Shown here piece after piece: positions 20,431-28,203 of a DNA stretch of 64,000 nucleotides. Numbering within the stretch: the stretch's first letter is position 1; every line of letters begins with the position of its first letter. Position numbers and translations under genes: made by a program. The DNA comes from Alphaproteobacteria bacterium (lineage in GTDB: Bacteria > Pseudomonadota > Alphaproteobacteria > Rhodobacterales > Rhodobacteraceae). Under the pieces are notes generated by a model. The model was given only the letters and a program-made list of their open reading frames with translations, made no database searches and was not told where the DNA came from. Location of the stretch: the NCBI GenBank assembly GCA_030427145.1, contig JAUHWT010000002.1, positions 248,001 through 312,000 of the forward strand. Reading direction: 5' to 3'.

Positions 20431-21468
20431 ATGAAATCCGGCCATTTTGCAGGCACCGCGGTTGCGACCGTGATGGCAATCTCCGCAACCTCCGCCTTTG
20501 CACAGTCCCGTGACCAGATCCAGGTCGCCGGTTCGTCGACTGTTCTGCCCTACGCCTCCATCGTTGCAGAGGCGTTCGGTGAAAACTTTGACTACCCGTC
20601 GCCCGTCGTTGAATCCGGTGGCTCCTCCGCCGGCCTCAAAAAATTCTGCGAAGGCGTTGGTGAGAACACCATCGACATCGCAAACTCCTCCCGCGCCATC
20701 CGTGAAGCCGAGGTTGCCGCCTGCGCCGAAGCCGGCGTAACCGACATCATGGAAGTCCGCATTGGATACGACGGCATCGTCTTCGCCTCCAAATCCGACG
20801 GCCCCGATTTCACCGCCTTCACCCCGGCCCAGTGGTACAACGCTCTCGCAGCCGAACTGCCCCAGGATGGCGCAATGGTCGCCAACCCGAACACCAACTG
20901 GACCAGCGTTGACGAATCCCTGCCGGACTCCGAAATCCTGGCCTTCATCCCCGGCACCAAGCACGGTACCCGCGAAGTCTTCGAGGAAAAAGTGATCCTC
21001 CAGGGCTGCGAGGACTCCGGCGCCATGGAACAGATCCTTGAGATCAACGGTGGTGACGAGGACGCGGCCGAGAGCGCCTGCATGGCGGTCCGCACCGACG
21101 GTCTCTCCGTAGACATCGATGGCGACTACACCGAAACGCTCGCCCGCATCGAATCCAACCCGAACGGCATCGGCGTCTTTGGTCTCGCATTCTACGAGAA
21201 CAACACCGACAAGCTGAAGGTCGCGACCATTAACGATGTCGTACCCTCCACCGAGTCGATCTCGACCGGCGAATACCCCGTATCCCGCCCGCTCTACTTC
21301 TACCTGAAGCAGGCACATGTCGGCGTGATCCCCGGCCTTAAAGAGTATGCCGAGTTCTTCGTATCCGACGCTGTTGCAGGACCGAACGGACCGCTCGCGG
21401 CCTATGGCCTCGTGTCCGACCCGGCACTTGCCGAAACCCAGGCGAAAATCGCCGATCTCGGCTCCTGA
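20431..21468 (+). CDS. pstS: phosphate ABC transporter, periplasmic phosphate-binding protein
   Basis: The 345-residue protein starts with a signal peptide ending AFAQS and continues IQVAGSSTVLPYASIVAEAFGE. The phosphate-loop segments are recognisable: GSSTV, the PVVESGGSSAGLKKFC stretch and DIANSSRAI. It binds inorganic phosphate in the periplasm and delivers it to PstCA. The ATG at 20431 has an AGAGGA site. It is followed by a strong hairpin terminator before pstC, which would let PstS be made in excess of the membrane components. A Pho box lies upstream. Confidence 0.95.
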   Translation: MKSGHFAGTAVATVMAISATSAFAQSRDQIQVAGSSTVLPYASIVAEAFGENFDYPSPVVESGGSSAGLKKFCEGVGENTIDIANSSRAIREAEVAACAEAGVTDIMEVRIGYDGIVFASKSDGPDFTAFTPAQWYNALAAELPQDGAMVANPNTNWTSVDESLPDSEILAFIPGTKHGTREVFEEKVILQGCEDSGAMEQILEINGGDEDAAESACMAVRTDGLSVDIDGDYTETLARIESNPNGIGVFGLAFYENNTDKLKVATINDVVPSTESISTGEYPVSRPLYFYLKQAHVGVIPGLKEYAEFFVSDAVAGPNGPLAAYGLVSDPALAETQAKIADLGS

Positions 21469-21480
21469 TAGCCCATTTAT

Positions 21481-21519
21481 CCGAAGCGCCCCCCAACCGG
21501 GGCGCTTCGGTCTTTTTTT
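21481..21519 (+). terminator. Rho-independent terminator between pstS and pstC
   Basis: A perfect 12-bp stem (CCGAAGCGCCCC at 21481-21492 with its complement at 21499-21510) has a six-base loop and is followed by TCTTTTTTT. It begins 12 bases after the pstS stop. Partial read-through would set the ratio of PstS to PstCAB. Confidence 0.9.
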
Positions 21520-21543
21520 ATTTCGATCGGCGGTTGGGAGAAC

Positions 21544-22746
21544 ATGTCCGTTTCACTACTTTTTTGGGTCCTGATCGCACTCGGCGCCGCAGGATATATT
21601 GTCGGCAGAAAAAAAGCGCTCGTCTCGGCTGGTGGCAATCAGCTGGGGCTTCACTCGCTTGTCGGGTATTATGGCTGGTCCGTGGCACTTGCGTCATTCC
21701 TCGCCGGTGTCTGCGTCATCGTTCTGCTTAAATTTGCCGGCAGCTTTGCCGAGGTCTTCTCGAACCCGGCACTCCTTACCATCGCAGCCCTCGCCGCCGC
21801 GCTCGCCGCCTTCGCGCTGACCTTCGTGCGCATCGACAAGGACTTTCGCGCGCGCAACTACGTCGAGGCAATGGTCAAGGGTCTGCTGTTCACGGCCTCC
21901 CTCATAGCCATTCTGACCACGGTCATGATCGTGTTCTCGATGCTGTTCGAGACCGGCCGCTTCTTCAGCCAGTACAGCTGGACCGAATTTTTCTTCGGCC
22001 TGAACTGGGCCCCGAATTTCCGCGGTGACAGCGACCTGGGCATGCTCCCCCTGCTCTGGGGTACGATCTATGTCAGCCTGATCGCACTCGCCGTCGCCGT
22101 GCCCATCGGCCTCTTCTCCGCCATCTACCTCGTGGAATACGCGTCTCCCCGCGTCCGCTCCTTCGCGAAACCCGCCATCGAGGTTCTGGCCGGCATCCCG
22201 ACCATCGTCTACGGCCTCTTCGCCCTGATCACCGTGGGTCCGCTCCTGCGCGACTGGTTCGCCCAGCCCATGGGCCTCGGAAACAGCAGCGCCTCGGTCA
22301 TGACCGCGGGCCTCGTCATGGGCATCATGCTCATCCCCTTCGTCTCATCCCTCTCCGACGACATCATCAACGCCGTGCCCCGCGCCATGCGTGACGGCTC
22401 GCTCGGCCTCGGTGCGACCCAATCCGAGACCATCCGCCGCGTTGTCATCCCGGCCGCTCTCCCCGGCATCGTCGGTGCAATACTGCTCGCCGCCTCCCGC
22501 GCCATCGGTGAGACCATGATCGTGGTTCTTGGCGCCGGTGCCGCCGCGCGAATGTCACTCAACCCGTTTGAGGCCATGACCACGGTGACAGTGAAAATCG
22601 TGAGCCAGCTCACCGGTGACACGGACTTCGCCTCGCCTGAGACGCTCGTGGCTTTCGCCCTCGGCATCACACTCTTCTTCCTCACACTCTGCCTGAACGT
22701 GCTGGCCCTCTACATCGTGCGCCGGTACCGGGAGCAATACGAATGA
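21544..22746 (+). CDS. pstC: phosphate ABC transporter permease
   Basis: The 400-residue permease has an N-terminal extension with two or three extra hydrophobic helices before the core permease domain. The core shows the EAA-type loop DGSLGLGATQSETIRRVVIPAALPGIVGAILL that contacts PstB. It forms the phosphate channel with PstA. The start ATG follows a GGGAG site closely. Its stop overlaps the pstA start by ATGA. The length is longer than E. coli PstC (about 320) but usual for Rhodobacterales. Confidence 0.93.
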   Translation: MSVSLLFWVLIALGAAGYIVGRKKALVSAGGNQLGLHSLVGYYGWSVALASFLAGVCVIVLLKFAGSFAEVFSNPALLTIAALAAALAAFALTFVRIDKDFRARNYVEAMVKGLLFTASLIAILTTVMIVFSMLFETGRFFSQYSWTEFFFGLNWAPNFRGDSDLGMLPLLWGTIYVSLIALAVAVPIGLFSAIYLVEYASPRVRSFAKPAIEVLAGIPTIVYGLFALITVGPLLRDWFAQPMGLGNSSASVMTAGLVMGIMLIPFVSSLSDDIINAVPRAMRDGSLGLGATQSETIRRVVIPAALPGIVGAILLAASRAIGETMIVVLGAGAAARMSLNPFEAMTTVTVKIVSQLTGDTDFASPETLVAFALGITLFFLTLCLNVLALYIVRRYREQYE

Positions 22747-24077
22747 CCGACGCAACCGCTACCGCCGCACCCGCAACCAGCGATCCGTCCCGCACCCAGC
22801 GCCGGAACGCCGCCGAAAAACGCTTCCAGCTCTATGGCAAACTGGCCGTCGGCATCGGCGTCCTCGCCCTGATCATGCTGCTGGGCTCCATCCTGTCGCG
22901 CGGTCTCCCCGCCTTCAACCAAACCTTCATCAAGGCCGACATCACCCTGGATGCCGCAGCCCTTGACCCGAACGGCAACCGCGACCCGGAGGACATCCGC
23001 AAGGTCCTGACCTTTGCCTACAAGCCGCTGATCAACGACTCGCTGACGGGCCTTGCCGAACAGCTCGCGGCCGGCCCCGTTCCGGAAGCCACACCGGATC
23101 TCATCGCCGGCATGATCTCCGACGCGGCAACCGCCACCCTGCGCGACTATGTTATCCGCAACCCCGGGCAAATCGGTGAGACGGTGGAGTTCGAGTTCCT
23201 CGCCAACGCACGGATCGACCAGTACCTGAAGGGCAACGTTGACCGGGAAAGCGCCGCCGCCGACAGTCGCGTCGACCCGATCCAACTCGATATCGCCGAT
23301 GCGCTCCAGGAAAGCGGCGCGATGGAGAAACGCTTCAACCTGGACTTCATCATCGGCCCGGACGCCTCCGAGAACCGCCCCGAAGCCGCCGGTATCGGCG
23401 TGGCGCTCATGGGCTCGGCCTATATGATGCTGATCGTGCTCTGCCTCGCCCTGCCCATCGGTGTGGCCGCCTCGATCTATCTTGAGGAATTCGCGCCGAA
23501 GAACTGGATCACCGATATCATTGAAGTAAACATCTCGAACCTCGCTGCCGTGCCGTCAATCGTGTTCGGTATCCTGGGCCTAGCAATCTTCATCAATTAC
23601 ATGCACCTGCCCAACTCAGCCCCCATCGTTGGTGGTCTGGTGCTGACGCTGATGACCCTGCCCACGATCATCATTTCCACCCGCGCCTCCCTGAAATCGG
23701 TACCGCCATCGATCAAGGAAGCCGCAATCGGCGTGGGCGCCTCCAAGATGCAGGCGATCTTCCACCATGTCCTGCCGCTCGCGGCACCGGGCATCCTGAC
23801 GGGCACCATCATCGGACTCGCACAGGCCCTGGGTGAAACCGCACCGCTCCTTCTGATCGGCATGGTGGCCTTCGTCCGCGACCACCCTGGCTCCCTGCCC
23901 GACGGTCTTTTTGAGCCGGCCACCGGACTGCCGGTTCAGGTATACAACTTTACACAGCGCGCTGATCCGGCTTTTGTGGAACGGGCATCCGGTGCCATCA
24001 TCGTGCTTCTGGCTTTCCTGGTAATCATGAACGCCATCGCAATCTTCCTGCGCCAGCGCCTGGAGCGTAAGTGGTAA
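22743..24077 (+). CDS. pstA: phosphate ABC transporter permease
   Basis: The 444-residue permease has one N-terminal transmembrane helix (VGIGVLALIMLLGSIL). A predicted periplasmic domain of about 170 residues, rich in Asp and Ala, follows, and then the usual five-helix core with the loop EAAIGVGASKMQAIFHHVLPLAAPGILTG. It pairs with PstC in phosphate import. It overlaps pstC by four bases. The inserted periplasmic domain makes it about 150 residues longer than E. coli PstA; this longer form is common in alphaproteobacteria. Confidence 0.92.
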   Translation: MTDATATAAPATSDPSRTQRRNAAEKRFQLYGKLAVGIGVLALIMLLGSILSRGLPAFNQTFIKADITLDAAALDPNGNRDPEDIRKVLTFAYKPLINDSLTGLAEQLAAGPVPEATPDLIAGMISDAATATLRDYVIRNPGQIGETVEFEFLANARIDQYLKGNVDRESAAADSRVDPIQLDIADALQESGAMEKRFNLDFIIGPDASENRPEAAGIGVALMGSAYMMLIVLCLALPIGVAASIYLEEFAPKNWITDIIEVNISNLAAVPSIVFGILGLAIFINYMHLPNSAPIVGGLVLTLMTLPTIIISTRASLKSVPPSIKEAAIGVGASKMQAIFHHVLPLAAPGILTGTIIGLAQALGETAPLLLIGMVAFVRDHPGSLPDGLFEPATGLPVQVYNFTQRADPAFVERASGAIIVLLAFLVIMNAIAIFLRQRLERKW

Positions 24078-24097
24078 GCCGGGTATAGGAGAATATT

Positions 24098-24934
24098 ATG
24101 ACCATGGTACAAGAGCACAGACCCGAGACGAAAACCGCTTCCGCCGCGGTCCGTCCGCCGGTACGCGAAAACGCAAAACCGCCAAAACTGACCGCCCGCA
24201 ATGTCGACGTGTTCTATGGCGAGAAACAGGCCATCCACGATGTCTCGATCGACATTCCGCGCAACCAGGTGACCTCCTTCATCGGTCCCTCCGGCTGCGG
24301 TAAATCGACCTTCCTGCGCTGCATCAACCGCATGAACGATACGATCCCGATCTGTAAGGTGACCGGTAACATCGAGGTTGAGGGCACGGACATCTACGAC
24401 CCGAAAATCGACGTCGTGGAACTGCGCGCCCGCGTCGGCATGGTGTTTCAGAAGCCCAACCCGTTCCCGAAATCCATCTTCGAGAACGTGGCCTACGGCC
24501 CCAAAATCCACGGCCTGACCAAAAACAAAACCGAGCTTTCCGAAATCGTTGAAAGCTCCCTGCGCCGCGCCGGTTTGTGGAACGAGGTCAAGGACCGCCT
24601 GAACGAGCCAGGCACCGGCCTCTCCGGTGGTCAGCAGCAGCGTCTCTGCATCGCACGCGCCATCGCCACACGGCCCGAAGTCGTGCTGATGGACGAGCCC
24701 TGCTCCGCCCTCGACCCCATCGCCACCGCGATTGTTGAGGAACTGATCGACGAGCTGCGCAACAAATACACGATCATTATCGTGACCCACTCCATGCAGC
24801 AGGCCGCCCGCGTCAGCCAGCGCACCGCGTTCTTCCACCTCGGAAACCTGATCGAGGAAGGCGCAACCGAGGACATCTTCTCCAACCCCAAAGAACAGCA
24901 GACCGAAAACTACATCACCGGTAAAATCGGCTGA
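24098..24934 (+). CDS. pstB: phosphate ABC transporter ATP-binding protein
   Basis: The 278-residue ATPase has Walker [10 protein letters not shown] (residues 63-71), the signature [14 protein letters not shown] and Walker [13 protein letters not shown]. The H-loop reads [22 protein letters not shown]. It powers phosphate import. An N-terminal extension of about 30 residues precedes the ABC domain. A TAGGAGA site precedes the ATG, 20 bases after pstA. It ends the operon: neither phoU nor phoB follows, and a strong terminator is found instead at 24983. Confidence 0.95.
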   Translation: MTMVQEHRPETKTASAAVRPPVRENAKPPKLTARNVDVFYGEKQAIHDVSIDIPRNQVTSFIGPSGCGKSTFLRCINRMNDTIPICKVTGNIEVEGTDIYDPKIDVVELRARVGMVFQKPNPFPKSIFENVAYGPKIHGLTKNKTELSEIVESSLRRAGLWNEVKDRLNEPGTGLSGGQQQRLCIARAIATRPEVVLMDEPCSALDPIATAIVEELIDELRNKYTIIIVTHSMQQAARVSQRTAFFHLGNLIEEGATEDIFSNPKEQQTENYITGKIG

Positions 24935-24982
24935 CGACGAACCGCGTTAGACCTCCGGGACCGAAACCATCTCCAACTTCAG

Positions 24983-25016
24983 GGCCGCTCAACCATTAGT
25001 TGAGCGGCCTTTTTTC
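24983..25016 (+). terminator. Rho-independent terminator after pstB
   Basis: A perfect 11-bp stem (GGCCGCTCAAC at 24983-24993 with GTTGAGCGGCC at 24999-25009) has a five-base loop and a run of six T. It closes the pst operon. Confidence 0.92.
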
Positions 25017-25152
25017 ATGCAGCCGAAACCCGCGCCGATAGCGACAATTCGATGAAATAATTATTCATTAACCGTAAGTTCAGGCCATTCCACGAATGGA
25101 CAGCCGCTCAATTTACTGCAAAAATAATCGCACTGCGCAGGAGGTTGTTCGC

Positions 25153-25578
25153 ATGCCGGTTATTTATGAGATCATCCCCGAGGAAAACCACATGTTCGTG
25201 CGGTATGATGGCCGCGTGACGAACAGCGAAATTGCCGACTCCTTTGCCGAAGCCCAGCAAAACCCCGAATTCCGCCTCGACCTCGCCCACCTTGTCGACC
25301 TGACCACCGCGGATTTCTCCGTCCTTGATTTCCAGAAGATATTCTCCCTCTTCAACATGTACGCCCGCGCCCATGAGGGCGCCGGCATCAAGATGCGCGT
25401 CTCCATCTTCGCCCCCAGCGACACCGTCTTCGGCATGTCGCGCATGTTCGAAAACCTGGCCGGGACCAGCGACTTTTTTGACGTGCGCATCTTCGACAGC
25501 CTCGAGGCCGCCCGTGAATGGGCCGTCAATCCCGATGAGGATGAAGAGGACAACTCGGAACTCGAACAGTCGGTCTGA
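25153..25578 (+). CDS. conserved hypothetical protein, possible SpoIIAA/STAS-like fold
   Basis: The 141-residue soluble, acidic protein starts MPVIYEIIPEENHMFVRYDGRVTN. The pattern of a short beta-hairpin, then IADSFAEAQQNPEFRLDLAHLVDLTTADFSVL and MRVSIFAPSDTVFGMSRMFENLAG, recalls the SpoIIAA-like/STAS fold that handles anti-sigma or lipid-type signals; this is only a resemblance. The tail is very acidic (NPDEDEEDNSELEQ). A GAGG site supports 25153 over an ATG 19 codons upstream. It lies alone between the pst terminator and the phoA Pho box, with 136 bases of AT-rich sequence between the pst terminator and its start. Confidence 0.75.
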   Translation: MPVIYEIIPEENHMFVRYDGRVTNSEIADSFAEAQQNPEFRLDLAHLVDLTTADFSVLDFQKIFSLFNMYARAHEGAGIKMRVSIFAPSDTVFGMSRMFENLAGTSDFFDVRIFDSLEAAREWAVNPDEDEEDNSELEQSV

Positions 25579-25604
25579 CCCGCCGCTGCCGCAGACATCC
25601 CGCC

Positions 25605-25644
25605 CTGTCACATATCCTTCACAAAAATGTCATAAAATCATTGC
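25605..25644 (+). promoter_or_regulatory. Pho box array upstream of the alkaline phosphatase
   Basis: Three seven-base units in exact 11-bp phase are visible: CTGTCAC (25605-25611), CCTTCAC (25616-25622) and ATGTCAT (25627-25633). They are separated by ATAT and AAAA, and a degenerate fourth unit at 25638 follows another AAAA. The first and third match the PhoB heptamer CTGTCAT at six of seven bases. It is about 80 bases before the small CDS at 25727 and 340 bases before the phosphatase. Confidence 0.82.
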
Positions 25645-25726
25645 TCCCGGCTCCCTCCCGGGACTAAGCTCCCCCTGAACCACCACAACCGGAGGTTCAA
25701 ATCACCAGAGTGGGGGAACACGTCTC

Positions 25727-25915
25727 ATGGCAGCAGGTCAGGATGACAGGAAAAACGCGGCCGTCGGCGAAGCCGTTCTCGCGGAAGCGAAATCCGATCC
25801 GACATTCCGCGCAAAGCTCGGCAAAATCCTCGACAAACGCGTCACTCACCGTCCCGACCGCGATCTGCTCGGCCTGGACCAGGCACAGGGGGACCATACA
25901 AAAACAGGCGACTGA
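25727..25915 (+). CDS. small protein encoded between the Pho box and phoA
   Basis: This 62-residue charged, soluble protein contains AVGEAVLAEAKSDPTFRAKLGKILDKRVT, which would form an amphipathic helix pair. Codon use is that of the surrounding genes (GCC, GTC, CTC, CGC, GAC favoured), which supports real coding, whereas the overlapping longer reading frame from 25710 has poor composition. A GGGGGA stretch lies nine bases before the ATG. It sits between a Pho box and the alkaline phosphatase on the same strand, so co-induction by phosphate starvation is likely. I do not recognise a family. Confidence 0.55.
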   Translation: MAAGQDDRKNAAVGEAVLAEAKSDPTFRAKLGKILDKRVTHRPDRDLLGLDQAQGDHTKTGD

Positions 25916-25981
25916 GAAAGTGACTCCAGATAACGGCCGGATACCGGCCTGAAAAGAATTCCGAAAAGGGGGAAAATTCCA

Positions 25982-27493
25982 ATGAAAGTAAATAACCGTT
26001 TTGCGGCGGGAGCCGCATCCGTGCTGGCCATGACGGCGGGGCTTGCCACCGGGCAGGCCGCCCTGGCACAGTCGGAGGAGAACGCCTGGTTTCAGGCCGG
26101 ACAGGCCGAAATCGAAGCGAAGCTTGCGCGTCAGCCGATCACAGGCATCGCGAAAAATGTTATCATCTTCCTTGCTGACGGCAACGGCGTGGCCACCAAC
26201 TATGCGGCCCGTATCTTCCAGGGGCAGCAGAAGGGCGGCTATGGCGACGACAACGTCATGCATAAGGAATCCCTGCCCTATCTCGCCCTCTCCAAGACCT
26301 ACAACACCAACGCCCAGACCCCGGATTCCGCCGGAACGGCCGTGGCCTTCATGTCCGGGATCAAAACCAAGTCCGGCGTGATCGGCGTGGACGAGACCCT
26401 GCGCCGTGGCGAATGCGCCGATGTCGAGGCCGCAACCATCCCGTCCATCGGGGACTTCGCCGCCGAATCCGGCCGTTCCGTGGGCATCGTCAGCACCGCG
26501 CGCGTTACCCATGCGACGCCAAGTGCCGTTTATGCCAACGCGGCTGACCGCGACTATGAGACGGATGTGGACCAGCCGGAGGACTGCGCCGTTCCCGACA
26601 TCGCCGCGCAACTCATGGAAAACATGGAATCCGGTACCGTCGATCTTGTGCTCGGTGGTGGACGCCGGAACTTCGTCCCTGCCGAGGTTGAGGATCCCGA
26701 AGGCGCCTCCGGCCGCCGTGGCGATGGCCACAACATGTGGCAGGAAGCCACCGATGCGGGCTACCAGATGGCCTGGGACAACGAGACCTTTGCGGCTCTC
26801 GCCCTCGACCATTCCGCACCGGTTCTCGGCCTCTTTGAGAGCAGTCACATGGCCTACGAGCATGACCGCGACAATGAGCCCTCGATCCAGGAAATGACCG
26901 AAGCCGCGATCACCTACCTGGCCAACAACGAGGAAGGCTATTTCCTTCTGGTTGAGGGTGGCCGCGTTGACCACGCCAACCACGACGGCAACGCCTACCG
27001 CTCCATGACCGACGGTGTCGCCTTCGACGAGGCGGTGGCAAAAGCCGTGGAAATGACCAACCAGGAAGACACCCTGATCGTGGTGACCGCCGACCATGGT
27101 CACGCCATGGCCTTTAACGGCTACTGCGGACGCGGCTCCCCAATCGAGGGTCTCTGCCTTTCCATTGACAATAACGGTGAAAAGCATCTCGACGACCCGG
27201 AAATCGCGGCGGATGGCAAACCCTACACCGCAATTGGATACCTCAACGGGACCGGCTCCATCGTCACCGAACAGGTCGACGGCACCTACTTCGGAACCCG
27301 CCCAATGCTGACCCAGGAGGAGGCCACCGACCCCGACTACATCCAGCAGGCCATGCTGCCGCAAAGCGCGGAATCCCACTCACCCGTTGATGTGGCCATC
27401 TACGCCAGCGGACCCTGGGCGCATCTCTTCGACGGTACGGTCGAGCAGAACTACATCTACCACGTCATGCGCAAGGCGTTTGAGGGCGAATAA
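25982..27493 (+). CDS. phoA: alkaline phosphatase, PhoA family
   Basis: The 503-residue protein has a signal peptide ending ALAQS and the full metal and nucleophile set of the PhoA family: VIIFLADGNG (metal-2 Asp), the nucleophile Ser116 in PDSAGTA, VEGGRVDHANHDGNA, and VVTADHGHAMAF (metal ligands). It hydrolyses phosphate monoesters in the periplasm to release phosphate for PstSCAB. An AAGGGGGAAAAT site precedes the ATG. The upstream Pho box makes it part of the phosphate regulon. Marine Rhodobacterales more often use PhoX, so PhoA is a slightly less common choice. Confidence 0.93.
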   Translation: MKVNNRFAAGAASVLAMTAGLATGQAALAQSEENAWFQAGQAEIEAKLARQPITGIAKNVIIFLADGNGVATNYAARIFQGQQKGGYGDDNVMHKESLPYLALSKTYNTNAQTPDSAGTAVAFMSGIKTKSGVIGVDETLRRGECADVEAATIPSIGDFAAESGRSVGIVSTARVTHATPSAVYANAADRDYETDVDQPEDCAVPDIAAQLMENMESGTVDLVLGGGRRNFVPAEVEDPEGASGRRGDGHNMWQEATDAGYQMAWDNETFAALALDHSAPVLGLFESSHMAYEHDRDNEPSIQEMTEAAITYLANNEEGYFLLVEGGRVDHANHDGNAYRSMTDGVAFDEAVAKAVEMTNQEDTLIVVTADHGHAMAFNGYCGRGSPIEGLCLSIDNNGEKHLDDPEIAADGKPYTAIGYLNGTGSIVTEQVDGTYFGTRPMLTQEEATDPDYIQQAMLPQSAESHSPVDVAIYASGPWAHLFDGTVEQNYIYHVMRKAFEGE

Positions 27494-27514
27494 ATCCGCC
27501 CGACCTCAAAACCC

Positions 27515-27546
27515 GCCCGGCCTCCCATCGGAGGCCGGGCTTTGTT
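27515..27546 (+). terminator. terminator after phoA
   Basis: An 11-bp perfect stem GCCCGGCCTCC/GGAGGCCGGGC (27515-27525 and 27530-27540) has a four-base loop and is followed by TTTGTT. Confidence 0.85.
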
Positions 27547-27649
27547 ATGGCGCCGCGCCCCAAAACAACCGCACCACCCCGTGGGAACATCCCCGTCCGT
27601 CACGCGTTGAACCGCCAATGCCATTGCACCCAAACGGAAGGATGAATTC

Positions 27650-28162
27650 ATGGCCAATCTCGACAAAACCCGCAGCGACCCGGCCGGACAGCTTCTCGAC
27701 GAACTGGACGACGTACGCGCCGGCATGCTGGGCATCGAGGGCACCAGCCAACACATGCAGCCCATGACGCATTTCGTCGACCGACGCGAGGGATGCCTCT
27801 ACTTCATCACCTCCCGCGAAACCGACCTGGCCAAATCAATCGTGCATTCCGCCACGGCGCATTACTGCCTCGTGTCCAATGATCACGACTACCATGCCTG
27901 CATGTCCGGCGAGATCAGCATCATCAACGACCGCGAAAAACTCGAGGAACTCTGGTCGCCCATGATGGCCGCATGGTTCGAGGGCGGTCAGGACAACCCC
28001 AACATTACCATGCTGAAAATGTCCCTGAACGAAGCCTCCGTCTGGGCCTCCACCCGAAACGCCCTGCGCTTTGGTTTCGAGATGGTGCGCTCCAACGTCA
28101 ACGAGGCGCACACGCCCGACATTGGCGAGCACACCATCGTCAAATTCCGCGAAGCAAGCTAA
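27650..28162 (+). CDS. pyridoxamine 5'-phosphate oxidase-fold protein (general stress protein 26 type)
   Basis: The 170-residue protein has the split-barrel FMN-binding fold of the PPOX family: MTHFVDRREGCLYFITSRETDLAKSI, then AHYCLVSNDHDYHACMSGEISIINDREKLEELWSPMMAAWFEGGQDNPNI. This last stretch is the hallmark of the general stress protein 26 subgroup. Such proteins bind FMN, FAD or F420; the reaction is unknown here. An AAGGATG site precedes the ATG. It is convergent with dxs, with a GC-rich hairpin at 28174-28199 between them. Confidence 0.85.
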   Translation: MANLDKTRSDPAGQLLDELDDVRAGMLGIEGTSQHMQPMTHFVDRREGCLYFITSRETDLAKSIVHSATAHYCLVSNDHDYHACMSGEISIINDREKLEELWSPMMAAWFEGGQDNPNITMLKMSLNEASVWASTRNALRFGFEMVRSNVNEAHTPDIGEHTIVKFREAS

Positions 28163-28203
28163 CTCAAATCATCCGGGCGGCTCAACATCGGGCCGCCCGA
28201 CGA

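Noticed and set aside
25697-27379. Long minus-strand open frame opposite phoA
   Set aside because: It is Gly- and Val-rich shadow coding; phoA has all catalytic motifs on the other strand.
28174-28199. GC-rich hairpin between the PPOX-fold gene and dxs as terminator
   Set aside because: The stem is good but there is no T run on either strand, so termination is not supported.
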